DNA of 64,000 nucleotides from Azophilus sp965220835 (lineage in GTDB: Bacteria > Pseudomonadota > Gammaproteobacteria > Pseudomonadales > Azotimanducaceae): assembly GCA_965220835.1 (NCBI GenBank), contig OZ244842.1, positions 4,092,001 through 4,156,000 on the forward strand, in the 5' to 3' direction. Positions 30,701 through 44,937 of the stretch are shown one piece after another; the first letter of the stretch is position 1, and each line of letters opens with the position of its first letter. Made by a program: the position numbers and the translations under genes. The notes beneath the pieces were generated by a model. It did not search any database, had not been told where the DNA came from, and worked only from the letters and a program-made list of their open reading frames with translations.

Positions 30701-31875
30701 AGTCGGCGACCCAAGAGCGGCTGCGCAGCGCGCTGACCGGCCAGGAAGCGGCGCAGTTGCCGGGCGTGGACGGCCGGGCGGAGGTCACCGCAGCCTACTT
30801 GGATGAAACGCCGTTCGAGGACTGGTTCAGAATCCGCATGGCCGACGATGGCCTCAACAAGCAGATCGAAGGCGCGGAGAAGCAATTGAAGGCCCGTGCC
30901 AAGCGCTTGGAGGAGATCTTCGAAGACAAGCGCTCAAAGCTGGAAAGCGGTGACGACCTCAACCCGGGCGTGCTGAAGATCGTCAAGGTCTATCTCGCCA
31001 TCAAGCGCCGCATTCAGCCGGGCGACAAGATGGCCGGCCGGCACGGCAACAAGGGCGTGATTTCGGTGATCATGCCGATTGAGGACATGCCCTTTGACGA
31101 CAACGGCGAGCCGGTGGACATCGTCCTTAATCCATTGGGCGTGCCGTCCCGGATGAACGTCGGCCAAGTGCTCGAAACCCACTTGGGTTGGGCCGCCAAA
31201 GGCATTGGCGATCAGATCAATGCCTTGATTGAGGAACAGCGCCAAGCAGGGCAAAGCGGCCAGGCGGAGAAGCTCCGTGGCTACCTCGACGAGGTGTACA
31301 ACACCGTCGGCGAGCGCAAGATCGACCTCGCCGAGTTTTCGGATGCTGAAATCCTGGAGCTGGCCGGTAACTTGCGTAGCGGGCTGCCCATCTCCACGCC
31401 GGTGTTCGACGGTGCTGCGGAATCGGAAATCAAGCAGATGCTGCGGCTGGCCGGGCTGCCCGAGAGCGGCCAGACGACCCTGTACGACGGCCGCACCGGG
31501 CAGGCCTTTGACCGCCCGGTGACCATTGGCTACATGTACATGCTCAAGCTCAACCACTTGATTGACGACAAGATGCACGCCCGCTCCACGGGCTCCTACA
31601 GCCTGGTGACGCAGCAGCCCTTGGGCGGCAAGGCGCAGTTTGGCGGCCAGCGCTTTGGCGAGATGGAGGTCTGGGCCTTGGAAGCCTACGGCGCTGCCTA
31701 CACCCTGCAGGAGATGCTGACGGTGAAGTCGGACGACGTGAATGGACGCACCAAGATGTACAAGAACATCGTGCTTGGTGATTTCCGCATGGAGGCCGGC
31801 ATGCCGGAGTCCTTCAACGTGCTGGTCAAGGAGATCCGTTCGCTCGGCATCAACATTGAGCTGGAAACTGAATGA
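27784..31875 (+). CDS. rpoB: DNA-directed RNA polymerase subunit beta
   Basis: 1363 residues from ATG 27784 (a TTG ten codons upstream is in frame but inside a repeat). Landmarks: [20 protein letters not shown] at the start, the rifampicin pocket [20 protein letters not shown] with [24 protein letters not shown], the catalytic-side [15 protein letters not shown] and the C-terminal [20 protein letters not shown]. The rifampicin-region residues look wild type. Length is close to the Pseudomonas protein. It is separated from rpoC by 96 bases. Confidence 0.98.
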   Translation: [1363 protein letters not shown]

Positions 31876-31971
31876 CGCGGGTTCCGAAGCAACGGCGTCC
31901 GTGGAACCAATTGTTCGAACCAAAAGTCTGAATCGATAGTCAAAACCCATTAAGAGCAGCCGGAGGAAACC

Positions 31972-36159
<4,188 letters not shown>

Positions 36160-36285
36160 TTGGTGAGGGCGCGGAGTTTCGCGTTGGAGCTTGGCCCCAG
36201 GCCAATCTCTGGCGCGAGGCCGATTGCGAACCAAGGTTTGACTCTGCGGCATGAGGTGTTGCCATCCAGAGGCCATGCAGAGGCG

Positions 36286-36314
36286 TTGCTTGATTTGGCA
36301 ATGAGATTTAGAAT
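36286..36314 (+). promoter_or_regulatory. Probable str-operon promoter
   Basis: TTGCTT (36286-36291) and TAGAAT (36309-36314) with a 17-base spacer, 55 bases before the rpsL ATG, in the 210-base rpoC-rpsL gap. Activity is inferred from the match only. Confidence 0.55.
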
Positions 36315-36369
36315 GCCGCGCCCCGGCGGCGGGTAGGATTGCCCCGGGGCCTTAACGAACGGAGAAATC

Positions 36370-36741
36370 ATGGCCACCATCAGTCAATTGGTGCGCAAGC
36401 CGCGCAAGCGCAAGGCGCGCAAGAACATTGTTCCCGCCTTGCAGGGCAACCCGCACAAGCGCGGCGTCTGCACACGCGTTTACACCACCACGCCCAAGAA
36501 GCCGAATTCCGCGCTGCGCAAGGTGTGCCGCGTGCGCTTGACCAATGGCTATGAGGTCACCTCCTACATCGGCGGCGAAGGGCACAACCTGCAGGAGCAC
36601 TCGGTGGTGTTGATTCGCGGCGGCCGCGTGAAGGATCTGCCCGGCGTGCGCTACCACACGGTTCGCGGCACCTTGGACACCTCCGGGGTGGCCGACCGCA
36701 AGCAGGGTCGTTCCAAGTACGGCGCCAAACTGCCGCGGTAA
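36370..36741 (+). CDS. rpsL: 30S ribosomal protein S12
   Basis: 123 residues with the decoding-site loops TTPKKPNSALRKVCRVRL and GGRVKDLPGVRYHTVRG. The two lysines altered in streptomycin-resistant mutants (E. coli K42 and K87 positions) are present, so the sequence looks streptomycin sensitive. First gene of the str operon. ACGGAGAAATC precedes the ATG. Confidence 0.98.
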   Translation: MATISQLVRKPRKRKARKNIVPALQGNPHKRGVCTRVYTTTPKKPNSALRKVCRVRLTNGYEVTSYIGGEGHNLQEHSVVLIRGGRVKDLPGVRYHTVRGTLDTSGVADRKQGRSKYGAKLPR

Positions 36742-36839
36742 ACGTTATCCACTAGTCGATCCCCCCAAAGTAAGGCCCCGGCGCTTAAGCCCATTCGGCG
36801 TAAGCCCTCGGGGAGCCCCCTGAAGCAAGGAGCCCATTC

Positions 36840-37310
36840 ATGCCCAGACGCAGACTCGTTCCCAAGCGGGAAGTCCTGCTTGATCCCAAGTACCAGAACC
36901 AAACCGTTGCCAAGTTCATCAATCACGTCATGGTGAGCGGCAAGAAGTCCGTCGCCGAGCGCATCGTCTACGGCGCGCTGACGCGCATCGAGGAGCGCGA
37001 CCGCAGCGACCCGGTGGAAGTGTTTGAGAAGGCCTTGGAGGCGGTGGCGCCGGTGGTCGAGGTCAAGTCCCGCCGTGTCGGCGGCGCAACCTATCAAGTG
37101 CCGGTGGAGGTTCGGCCCTCCCGGCGTCAGGCGCTGGCCATGCGCTGGCTGGTGGAAAGCGCCCGCTCCCGGGGCGAAAAGTCCATGGCCCTGCGCTTGG
37201 CGGGGGAGTTGATGGACGCATCAGACGGGCGCGGCGCGGCTGTTCGGCGGCGCGAGGACACCCATCGCATGGCCGAAGCCAACCGGGCGTTCTCGCATTA
37301 TCGGTATTGA
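36840..37310 (+). CDS. rpsG: 30S ribosomal protein S7
   Basis: 156 residues; starts PRRRLVPKREVLLDPKYQNQ and contains FINHVMVSGKKSVAERIVYG, KSRRVGGATYQVPVEVRP and HRMAEANRAFSHYRY. A primary assembly protein of the 30S head and, in E. coli, translational repressor of this operon. The 98-base rpsL-rpsG gap is where S7 binds in E. coli. Confidence 0.98.
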   Translation: MPRRRLVPKREVLLDPKYQNQTVAKFINHVMVSGKKSVAERIVYGALTRIEERDRSDPVEVFEKALEAVAPVVEVKSRRVGGATYQVPVEVRPSRRQALAMRWLVESARSRGEKSMALRLAGELMDASDGRGAAVRRREDTHRMAEANRAFSHYRY

Positions 37311-37374
37311 TTCTGGCTCTGCCCAACAGCGGCTAGCGCCGGCCCCCTGACCCCATTGAACACGGAGAGCATGA

Positions 37375-39468
<2,094 letters not shown>

Positions 39469-39548
39469 TGCCCTGGGGCTAGGAACTGGGCTTCGCACCC
39501 AGCCAAGGAACACCCAAAAACTCTACTGAAATCAAGGAGAACGCAAGC

Positions 39549-40739
39549 ATGGCGAAGGAGAAGTTTGAGCGCACCAAACCGCACGTTAACGTTGGCACGA
39601 TTGGCCACGTTGACCACGGCAAGACGACGCTGACGGCGGCGCTGACGAAGGTCTGCGCGGCGGCGCGGGGGGGCGAGGTTCGGGAGTTCGACCAGATCGA
39701 CAACGCGCCGGAGGAGCGCGAGCGCGGCATCACGATCGCGACGTCGCACGTGGAGTACGAGAGCGACGCGCGCCACTACGCGCACGTTGACTGCCCGGGC
39801 CACGCGGACTACGTGAAGAACATGATCACCGGTGCGGCGCAGATGGACGGCGCGGTGCTGGTGGTGTCGGCGGCGGACGGCCCGATGCCGCAGACGCGCG
39901 AGCACATCCTGCTGTCGCGCCAGGTTGGCGTGCCGCGGATCGTGGTCTACATGAACAAGGCGGACATGGTTGACGACGAGGAGCTGGTTGAGCTGGTTGA
40001 GATGGAGGTGCGCGAGCTCCTGGACCAGTACGAGTTCCCTGGGGACGAGACGCCGATCATCGTGGGCAGCGCGCTGAAGGCGCTGGAGGGCGACGAGGGC
40101 GAGCAGGGCATGGGCTCGATCCAGGCGCTGCTGGACGCCTTGGACAGCTACATCCCGGAGCCGGAGCGGCCGGTTGACCAGCCTTTCCTGATGCCGATCG
40201 AGGACGTGTTCTCGATCTCGGGCCGCGGCACGGTGGTGACGGGGCGGATCGCGCGGGGCGTGGTGAAGGTTGGCGACGAGGTGTCGATCGTCGGCATCAA
40301 GGAGACGCAGCAGACGACCTGCACGGGGGTTGAGATGTTCCGCAAGCTGCTGGACGAGGGCCGTGCGGGCGAGAACGTTGGCGTTCTGCTGCGTGGCACG
40401 AAGCGCGACGAGGTTGAGCGGGGCCAGGTACTGGCGGTTCCGGGCAGCATCACGCCGCACACGGGCTTCGACGCGGAGGTTTACGTGCTGTCGAAGGACG
40501 AGGGGGGTCGCCACACGCCGTTCTTCCAGGGCTACCGGCCGCAGTTCTTCTTCGAGACGACGGACGTGACGGGGACGGTGGAGCTGCCGTCGGGCGTTGA
40601 GATGGTGATGCCGGGTGACAACGTGAACATGGCGGTGTCGCTGATCTCGCCGATCGCGATGGAGGAGGGCCAGCGCTTCGCCATCCGCGAGGGCGGGCGA
40701 ACCGTCGGCGCCGGCGTGGTCACCAAAATCACCACCTAG
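39549..40739 (+). CDS. tuf: Elongation factor Tu, copy 2
   Basis: 396 residues, identical to the product of the gene at 22168. Nucleotide differences are few and synonymous, for example CCTGGGGAC against CCCGGCGAC near codon 163 and a TAG rather than TAA stop. ATCAAGGAGAACGCAAGC precedes the ATG. The two copies are clearly homogenised by gene conversion, which usually extends over the coding part only; the flanks differ completely. Last gene of the str operon here. The S10 operon expected next is not present. Confidence 0.98.
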   Translation: MAKEKFERTKPHVNVGTIGHVDHGKTTLTAALTKVCAAARGGEVREFDQIDNAPEERERGITIATSHVEYESDARHYAHVDCPGHADYVKNMITGAAQMDGAVLVVSAADGPMPQTREHILLSRQVGVPRIVVYMNKADMVDDEELVELVEMEVRELLDQYEFPGDETPIIVGSALKALEGDEGEQGMGSIQALLDALDSYIPEPERPVDQPFLMPIEDVFSISGRGTVVTGRIARGVVKVGDEVSIVGIKETQQTTCTGVEMFRKLLDEGRAGENVGVLLRGTKRDEVERGQVLAVPGSITPHTGFDAEVYVLSKDEGGRHTPFFQGYRPQFFFETTDVTGTVELPSGVEMVMPGDNVNMAVSLISPIAMEEGQRFAIREGGRTVGAGVVTKITT

Positions 40740-40752
40740 CACCTCCCCAATC

Positions 40753-40859
40753 AGGGCGGGACAGCGAGGGCAAGATGCCCGAGCCCCAAGGCGGCTCCCG
40801 GGAGGGCATCCCGCGCCCTCGCCCCAAGCGGGGCCCACGGCTCGAGGGCGTCCCGCCCT
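40753..40859. repeat. Large nested inverted repeat after tuf
   Basis: Nested arms: AGGGCGGGAC (40753-40762) with GTCCCGCCCT (40850-40859); GCGAGGGC (40764-40771) with GCCCTCGC (40815-40822); GATGCCC (40774-40780) with GGGCATC (40804-40810); and a separate GCCCC/GGGGC hairpin at 40821-40834. The folded RNA could end str-operon transcription, although there is no T-run. Alternatively it is a mobile palindromic element. Confidence 0.75.
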
Positions 40860-40881
40860 AGCGCCGCCAATCCGGTGTTTC

Positions 40882-41040
40882 AATGTCCGAAGCGATCATC
40901 CGCTGTTACGGCAGCGTGACCCTGAGCGCCTTGGGTGGACCGGGCTGCGCCAACAGTCAACGTGCCCTGATCTTGCGATCCTTGGAGCGTCCAGCAATCG
41001 CTGAACGAGCGGAAATGCCAGTGTTTTCGCTGCCCGTATA
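40882..41040 (+). CDS. Small unrecognised open reading frame
   Basis: A 52-codon frame starting MSEAIIRCYGSVTLSALGG and ending at a TAA that overlaps a TATAAT (41037-41042). No similarity recognised and no clear ribosome-binding site. It may be a chance frame upstream of the next gene; the TATAAT could be that gene's -10 element, although no good -35 is visible. Confidence 0.2.
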
Positions 41041-41097
41041 ATTCTCGTACTGTCGATACTCACTCCGTTTTGGAGCGCTTCAGTAGAGCAGAAAAAC

Positions 41098-42426
41098 ATG
41101 ACCCTGCCCCACGAAGATGAGCAGCGACCGCTGCAGAGCGTCCGTCGGGTTTTGGTGTTGGGCGCGAATGGCTTCATCGGCTCGGCAATCGTTGCAGCGT
41201 TGCAACGCTCTGGAATGCGGGTCAGATGCATCGTGCGCGACATCGCCCGATTCCGGCGACGCTTTCCGCACACCGAAGCCCGAGCGCTTGACCTGACCGA
41301 CGCGAGGGCGCACGAAGTTCGTTGCTGGACTGAGTTGTTGGCCGATGTCGATGCGGTCGTCAATGCTGCGGGAGTGCTGCAACCCCGCGCCACATCGGAG
41401 GCTTGGGCGGTACACCAACTTGCGCCCGAAGCGCTCTACGCTGCTTGCGAGGCGTCGGACACTCGCCGGGTGATTCACGTGTCCGCAGTTGGCGTTGAGG
41501 AGGCGGACACGACCTTTGCAGCGTCGAAACGCGCCGGTGAAGCCAGTCTGATGGCGCGTGGCTTGGATTGGACGGTGCTGCGCCCGGTGCTCGTCATCGG
41601 CAGCGATTCCTACGGGGGTACTTCGCTTTTGCGGGCGATGGCCGCCTTCCCTTTCGTGACGCCGGTTATCGAAAGTGGTGACACGCCGGTTCAGATCGTT
41701 CACAAGGACGATCTTGCCGATGGCATCGTGCGGCTTGTTGCCAATGCTCAGGCCGTGGGTGAAGTCCTTGAGCCCGCTGCTTCTGGCTGCGTCACGCTGC
41801 TGGAGCTCCTCACTGCCTATCGGGAGTGGCTGGGGCTGCGCAAAGGGCGCGTCTGGCACCTGCCGATGACGTTCGCGAAGTGCATCGCTCGGGTCGGCGA
41901 CTTCACCAGCCTGCCGACAGTGACCACTACCGCGCTCACGCAACTCGGGTCCGGTCTGACCGGAGAAGGGACGAGGTTTCAGCAGGCGACGGGGGTGACT
42001 CTCCGGAACCTCGCCACTGTGCTGTCCGATCGACCGAGTGGCAGCCAAGACCTCTGGCATGCCCGCCTATCCCTCCTGCGTCCGCTGATTCGTCTCGCGC
42101 TTGCGGTTCTCTGGGCGGTTTCGGGGTTGGTCGGATTGCTGTCGAAACCGGCCGCGTATGAGGCGGTCGCGGCGACCCTTGGCAATGCAGCCAGACCTTT
42201 CGCGGTTGCCCTCAGCTTGGTCGATCTGGCCATTGCCGCGGCTTTGGTGCGTGGATGGCGTCTCAAATTGCTGGCCGACGTGCAACTGGCCTTAGTGCTC
42301 GCTTACACCATCGGTTTGGGGTTCATGGCGCCTGGGCTGTGGAGCGACCCTTTCGGCGGACTGCTGAAAAACCTGCCGATCCTGGCCCTCATTCTGGTCC
42401 ACCGGACTCTCGAAGAAGAGCGATGA
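41098..42426 (+). CDS. NAD(P)-binding SDR-type protein fused to a DoxX-like membrane domain
   Basis: 442 residues. The N-terminal part (about 15-300) is an extended/atypical SDR: VLVLGANGFIGSAIVAAL nucleotide loop, DLTDARAHE, VVNAAGVLQPRA, VIHVSAVGVEEADTTFAASK in the active-site region (no typical Tyr-x-x-x-Lys) and WTVLRPVLVIG. The C-terminal part has about four membrane helices of DoxX-like type (LIRLALAVLWAVSGLVGLLS onward). Such fusions are known as complex I NDUFA9-like or DoxX-linked oxidoreductases of unclear substrate. The stop overlaps the next ATG (ATGA), so a membrane oxidoreductase pair with the DUF2269 protein is likely. Confidence 0.78.
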   Translation: MTLPHEDEQRPLQSVRRVLVLGANGFIGSAIVAALQRSGMRVRCIVRDIARFRRRFPHTEARALDLTDARAHEVRCWTELLADVDAVVNAAGVLQPRATSEAWAVHQLAPEALYAACEASDTRRVIHVSAVGVEEADTTFAASKRAGEASLMARGLDWTVLRPVLVIGSDSYGGTSLLRAMAAFPFVTPVIESGDTPVQIVHKDDLADGIVRLVANAQAVGEVLEPAASGCVTLLELLTAYREWLGLRKGRVWHLPMTFAKCIARVGDFTSLPTVTTTALTQLGSGLTGEGTRFQQATGVTLRNLATVLSDRPSGSQDLWHARLSLLRPLIRLALAVLWAVSGLVGLLSKPAAYEAVAATLGNAARPFAVALSLVDLAIAAALVRGWRLKLLADVQLALVLAYTIGLGFMAPGLWSDPFGGLLKNLPILALILVHRTLEEER

Positions 42427-42899
42427 GTGACGGATACCTCTGGCTGAAGGTGCTGCACATCTTGAGCGCGACAGTGCTTTTCGGCACGGGCTTGGGCACG
42501 GCGTTCCACATGTACGCGACGCACCTGCGGGGCAATGCCGCGGAGATGGCTGCGGCGTCCCGCAACACAATCCTCGCTGACTGGCTGTTCACGCTGCCCT
42601 CCGGCATCGTCCAGCCGCTGACGGGCCTGACGCTGGCTTGGATTGCTGGTTTCGACCTGCTGGCCAGCTGGCTGATGGCGAGCTACCTGCTCTACATCCT
42701 AGCCGGCGCGTGCTGGATACGGGTGGTAGTGCTTCAGTACCGTGTGCAAGCGTTGGCCCGGAAAGCGTTGCAAGGCGCCAAGCCGCTGCAACCTGAGTAT
42801 TTCCGGGCCATGCGTGAGTGGTTCATTCTGGGCTGGCCGGCGTTTATCTCCTTGCTTGTGGTATTCGTGCTGATGGTGATACGACCGCAGCTTTGGTGA
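42423..42899 (+). CDS. DUF2269-family integral membrane protein
   Basis: 158 residues from ATG 42423, four membrane helices. It begins YLWLKVLHILSATVLFGTGL and has LTGLTLAWIAGFDLLASWLM, LLYILAGACWIRVVVLQYRV and WPAFISLLVVFVLMVIRPQL. DUF2269 proteins usually partner DoxX-like or SDR oxidoreductases, consistent with the four-base overlap with the upstream gene. The reading frame is open upstream, but only the part from this ATG fits the family. The conserved His near the first helix could bind haem (inference). Confidence 0.8.
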   Translation: MSDGYLWLKVLHILSATVLFGTGLGTAFHMYATHLRGNAAEMAAASRNTILADWLFTLPSGIVQPLTGLTLAWIAGFDLLASWLMASYLLYILAGACWIRVVVLQYRVQALARKALQGAKPLQPEYFRAMREWFILGWPAFISLLVVFVLMVIRPQLW

Positions 42900-42979
42900 T
42901 TTGCTGTGGACTAGTTTCTTTTGTCAAGCTGCCAATGGCCTCGATCTGAACCAAATCGCTATTTCCTTTCGCATAGGCA

Positions 42980-43201
42980 TCAGTATCCTATCGTGTGGCG
43001 GGGCGCGCGGATCAGTCTGACCACGTCACCCCGATCAGTGTAAACCACGGTAACGACACGTCCGAGGGCGTCAGCACCGACCGTGACGAAGCGGCGCTCG
43101 CCACGGGCGTCGGGGTCGTCCCTAGTCAGGCCCCTTGGATCGGTGAGAGCCGATTCAGCGTCCTCGAAGGCAACGCCATCATCATCGCCAGACGCCCGCA
43201 A
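42980..43201 (-). pseudogene. Truncated BrnT-type (DUF497) toxin
   Basis: The 73-codon frame reads GVAFEDAESALTDPRGLTRD, ERRFVTVGADALGRVVTVVY and TDRGDVVRLIRAP, which follows the BrnT/DUF497 RNase-toxin fold. The usual N-terminus (a start like FEWDxxKxxxNxRKH carrying a proposed catalytic His) is missing: upstream codons read QNWARPAPLRASGDDD after a stop. The C-terminal ARxATRxE helix is cut to APRHTIGY. No antitoxin gene follows. I read it as an inactivated toxin. A lone BrnA-like antitoxin lies at 44643-44855. Confidence 0.58.
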
Positions 43202-43262
43202 CGGGGCAGGCCGCGCCCAATTTTGCTAGGCTGGCCGCATCACGCCACCCATGCCGCTAGCC

Positions 43263-44456
43263 ATGACGTTCAACGCCGACCTTGCCCGGCAAATCGCTTT
43301 CGAGGACATCCCTCGCGATGAAGCCCGGTACTTCGAGGGCAGGACCAAGGAAATTGACAACTTCAGGTATTCCCTGAACGCATCAACTAGGCGCGACCAA
43401 GCTGTTTTTCGCATCTATCAGGGGACGCCGGGATGCGGCAAGACCTCGCTCGCTGCCCATTTGGCCAAAACCACCGACGACGCTGTGTTCATCAAGCTGT
43501 CGCGGAGGCATTTGACGAACTTTGCATCCATGATGGAGCGCATCAAGAATGCGGCATCCGAGCAGCAAGGCCGTTACGCGCTGACTGCCACCCATTGGGC
43601 GGCCGCATCCATAGAGCGTCTGGCTGGGCGCGCTTTGACCGAGGAAGTCCGAAGAGCGATGCGAGACCATTCCACCGAAGGATTGCGCTTCGTGCTGCAC
43701 ATTGACGAAGCGCACAGCATGCCGAACAACGCCCTTGAGGTGCTCACGGAGTTGCATACGGGCGGTTTGGGCGAAACCGATCAAATTCCCTGCGTTGTGG
43801 TGCTGACCGGCTTGGCACACACCAGAAAACACGTCAATCACCATCCCGGGCTGACAAGGGCGGGCGATGGAACCACTATGAATATGACGACCATGGACGG
43901 TGAGGAATGCGCCCAATCCACGATGAGGATGCTGGCTGAATTGTGCCCCCATGAAGCTCCTTTGGCGTCAAGGCAAACCCTAGCCAACCTCAGCGCTGAA
44001 TGGTCATTCGGTTGGCCCCGACACTTACTGAGCGCCCAAAAGGCCATTTCTGAGGCCTTGTTCGAAACCAACGGCAACTTTCAATCGCTCAACCCCGCAC
44101 AACTCAATAGGCGCTGCGCCAAACTCCGAGCCGAATACTACGAAGAGCGCTTGAAAGACCTAGATGCGCCGGGTGGCGACCCGGACTTGGTAAAGCACAT
44201 TGTTGCTCAAATCGCCAAAGCCCCGCCCCGGCACAGCGAAAGAGACTTGGATGCTCTGTGTTCCGACGAAGCCCGGGCGTTTTGGCAGTCCAACGAAGAG
44301 TTTTCTGGTGAAAAAACGCGCCAGGAGTTGATCGAGAACGGCATCGTCGAGCGCCAAGACGGCGTTTGGGCCCTGTCCATTCCATCAATGGGCGCTTGGG
44401 CAGCCCAACAACTGCAAAGAACCGTGCCCCCGCAACCCCAAGACAAGGATGGCTGA
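43263..44456 (+). CDS. Stand-alone AAA+ ATPase of unknown function
   Basis: 397 residues from ATG 43263 (ATG 43251 also in frame). Walker A is GTPGCGKTSLA (about residue 55), Walker B FVLHIDEAHS, followed by VVVLTGLAHTRKHV as a sensor-like strand and WPRHLLSAQKAI in a lid-like helical part. The C-terminal 100 residues look like a small winged-helix (LIENGIVERQDGVWALSIPS). Overall this resembles AAA ATPases of mobile elements or defence and transposition helpers (ExeA/TniB-like). No partner gene is adjacent. It sits between a toxin remnant and a gene fragment, a setting typical of accessory DNA. Confidence 0.7.
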   Translation: MTFNADLARQIAFEDIPRDEARYFEGRTKEIDNFRYSLNASTRRDQAVFRIYQGTPGCGKTSLAAHLAKTTDDAVFIKLSRRHLTNFASMMERIKNAASEQQGRYALTATHWAAASIERLAGRALTEEVRRAMRDHSTEGLRFVLHIDEAHSMPNNALEVLTELHTGGLGETDQIPCVVVLTGLAHTRKHVNHHPGLTRAGDGTTMNMTTMDGEECAQSTMRMLAELCPHEAPLASRQTLANLSAEWSFGWPRHLLSAQKAISEALFETNGNFQSLNPAQLNRRCAKLRAEYYEERLKDLDAPGGDPDLVKHIVAQIAKAPPRHSERDLDALCSDEARAFWQSNEEFSGEKTRQELIENGIVERQDGVWALSIPSMGAWAAQQLQRTVPPQPQDKDG

Positions 44457-44467
44457 ATCTGGGCGAT

Positions 44468-44600
44468 TCAACGCTTCCGCGTAGCCTCGCTCAGGCTGCG
44501 GAACCTCGCCCAGAGGTCGTCCACGGCCGGCCGCTCCGGCCGAAGCTTCAGCAAGTCGAACCAAAGGTTGCCGGGGTCATCCGCGCCTCGGCGGCCCGTT
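44468..44600 (-). pseudogene. 3'-end fragment of a SnoaL-like gene, direct copy of 58995-59124
   Basis: About 120 bases (44479-44597) match the 3' end of the SnoaL-like gene at 58995-59624 in the same orientation with about ten differences. Translated, it gives DDPGNLWFDLLKLRPERPAV followed by DDLWARFRSLSEATRKR and a stop, against DDLWAGFHSLSEATRRG in the intact gene. Nothing upstream of the fragment resembles the rest of that gene. Together the two copies bracket the catabolic island. Confidence 0.85.
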
Positions 44601-44642
44601 CGGGAAAGACGCGTGCACGGGCAAGGCCGCGGGTGGCGCGGG

Positions 44643-44855
44643 TCAGCTCGCCCACTCCAGGCGCGACGCCTTTTTCACAGCAACGCAGTCGCGCAGGTAC
44701 AGATTGATCAGGCTCTGGTACGGGATGCCGATTTGCTCAGCCGTAGAACGGAAGTAGTCGATGGTGTCCTCGTCCAAGCGTAGCGTCATTTGTCTTTTGG
44801 GCTTGCGCAGGTAGGGGTTCTTTACCGATTTCGAAAGGTCGTATGAGTCTTTCAT
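44643..44855 (-). CDS. BrnA/CopG-like antitoxin, orphan
   Basis: 70 residues from ATG 44855: KDSYDLSKSVKNPYLRKPKR, then the ribbon-helix-helix segment QMTLRLDEDTIDYFRSTAEQ, GIPYQSLINLYLRDC and a basic end. This is the form of BrnA-type or related antitoxins that bind operator DNA through the N-terminal beta strand. The frame is open upstream (to 44966), but that part is not conserved. A toxin gene is expected just upstream; none is found. The only toxin-like sequence is the BrnT remnant 1.4 kb away. Confidence 0.75.
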   Translation of the reverse strand: MKDSYDLSKSVKNPYLRKPKRQMTLRLDEDTIDYFRSTAEQIGIPYQSLINLYLRDCVAVKKASRLEWAS

Positions 44856-44906
44856 CGCAGGAAGTCCGAACACTGTGTACGTTCCGCGGGATCGGCCCTT
44901 CGAACT

Positions 44907-44937
44907 GAGGAGCGCGAGCGCGGCATCAGGATCGCGA
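44907..44937 (+). repeat. 31-base fragment of tuf
   Basis: This stretch equals the tuf switch I coding region (22330-22360 and its copy 2 equivalent) at 30 of 31 positions; the single change is at 44929. It lies in the gap between antitoxin and SDR gene. Confidence 0.6.

Noticed and set aside
29614..30885. Long antisense frames opposite rpoB and rpoC (also 32071-33837 and 34831-36276)
   Set aside because: High-GC third-position shadows of strongly conserved genes; composition (His, Leu, Val, Gln) is that of shadows.
42995..43321. A 108-codon plus-strand frame opposite the BrnT remnant
   Set aside because: No recognisable similarity, while the minus strand reads as a toxin fragment over most of the same bases.
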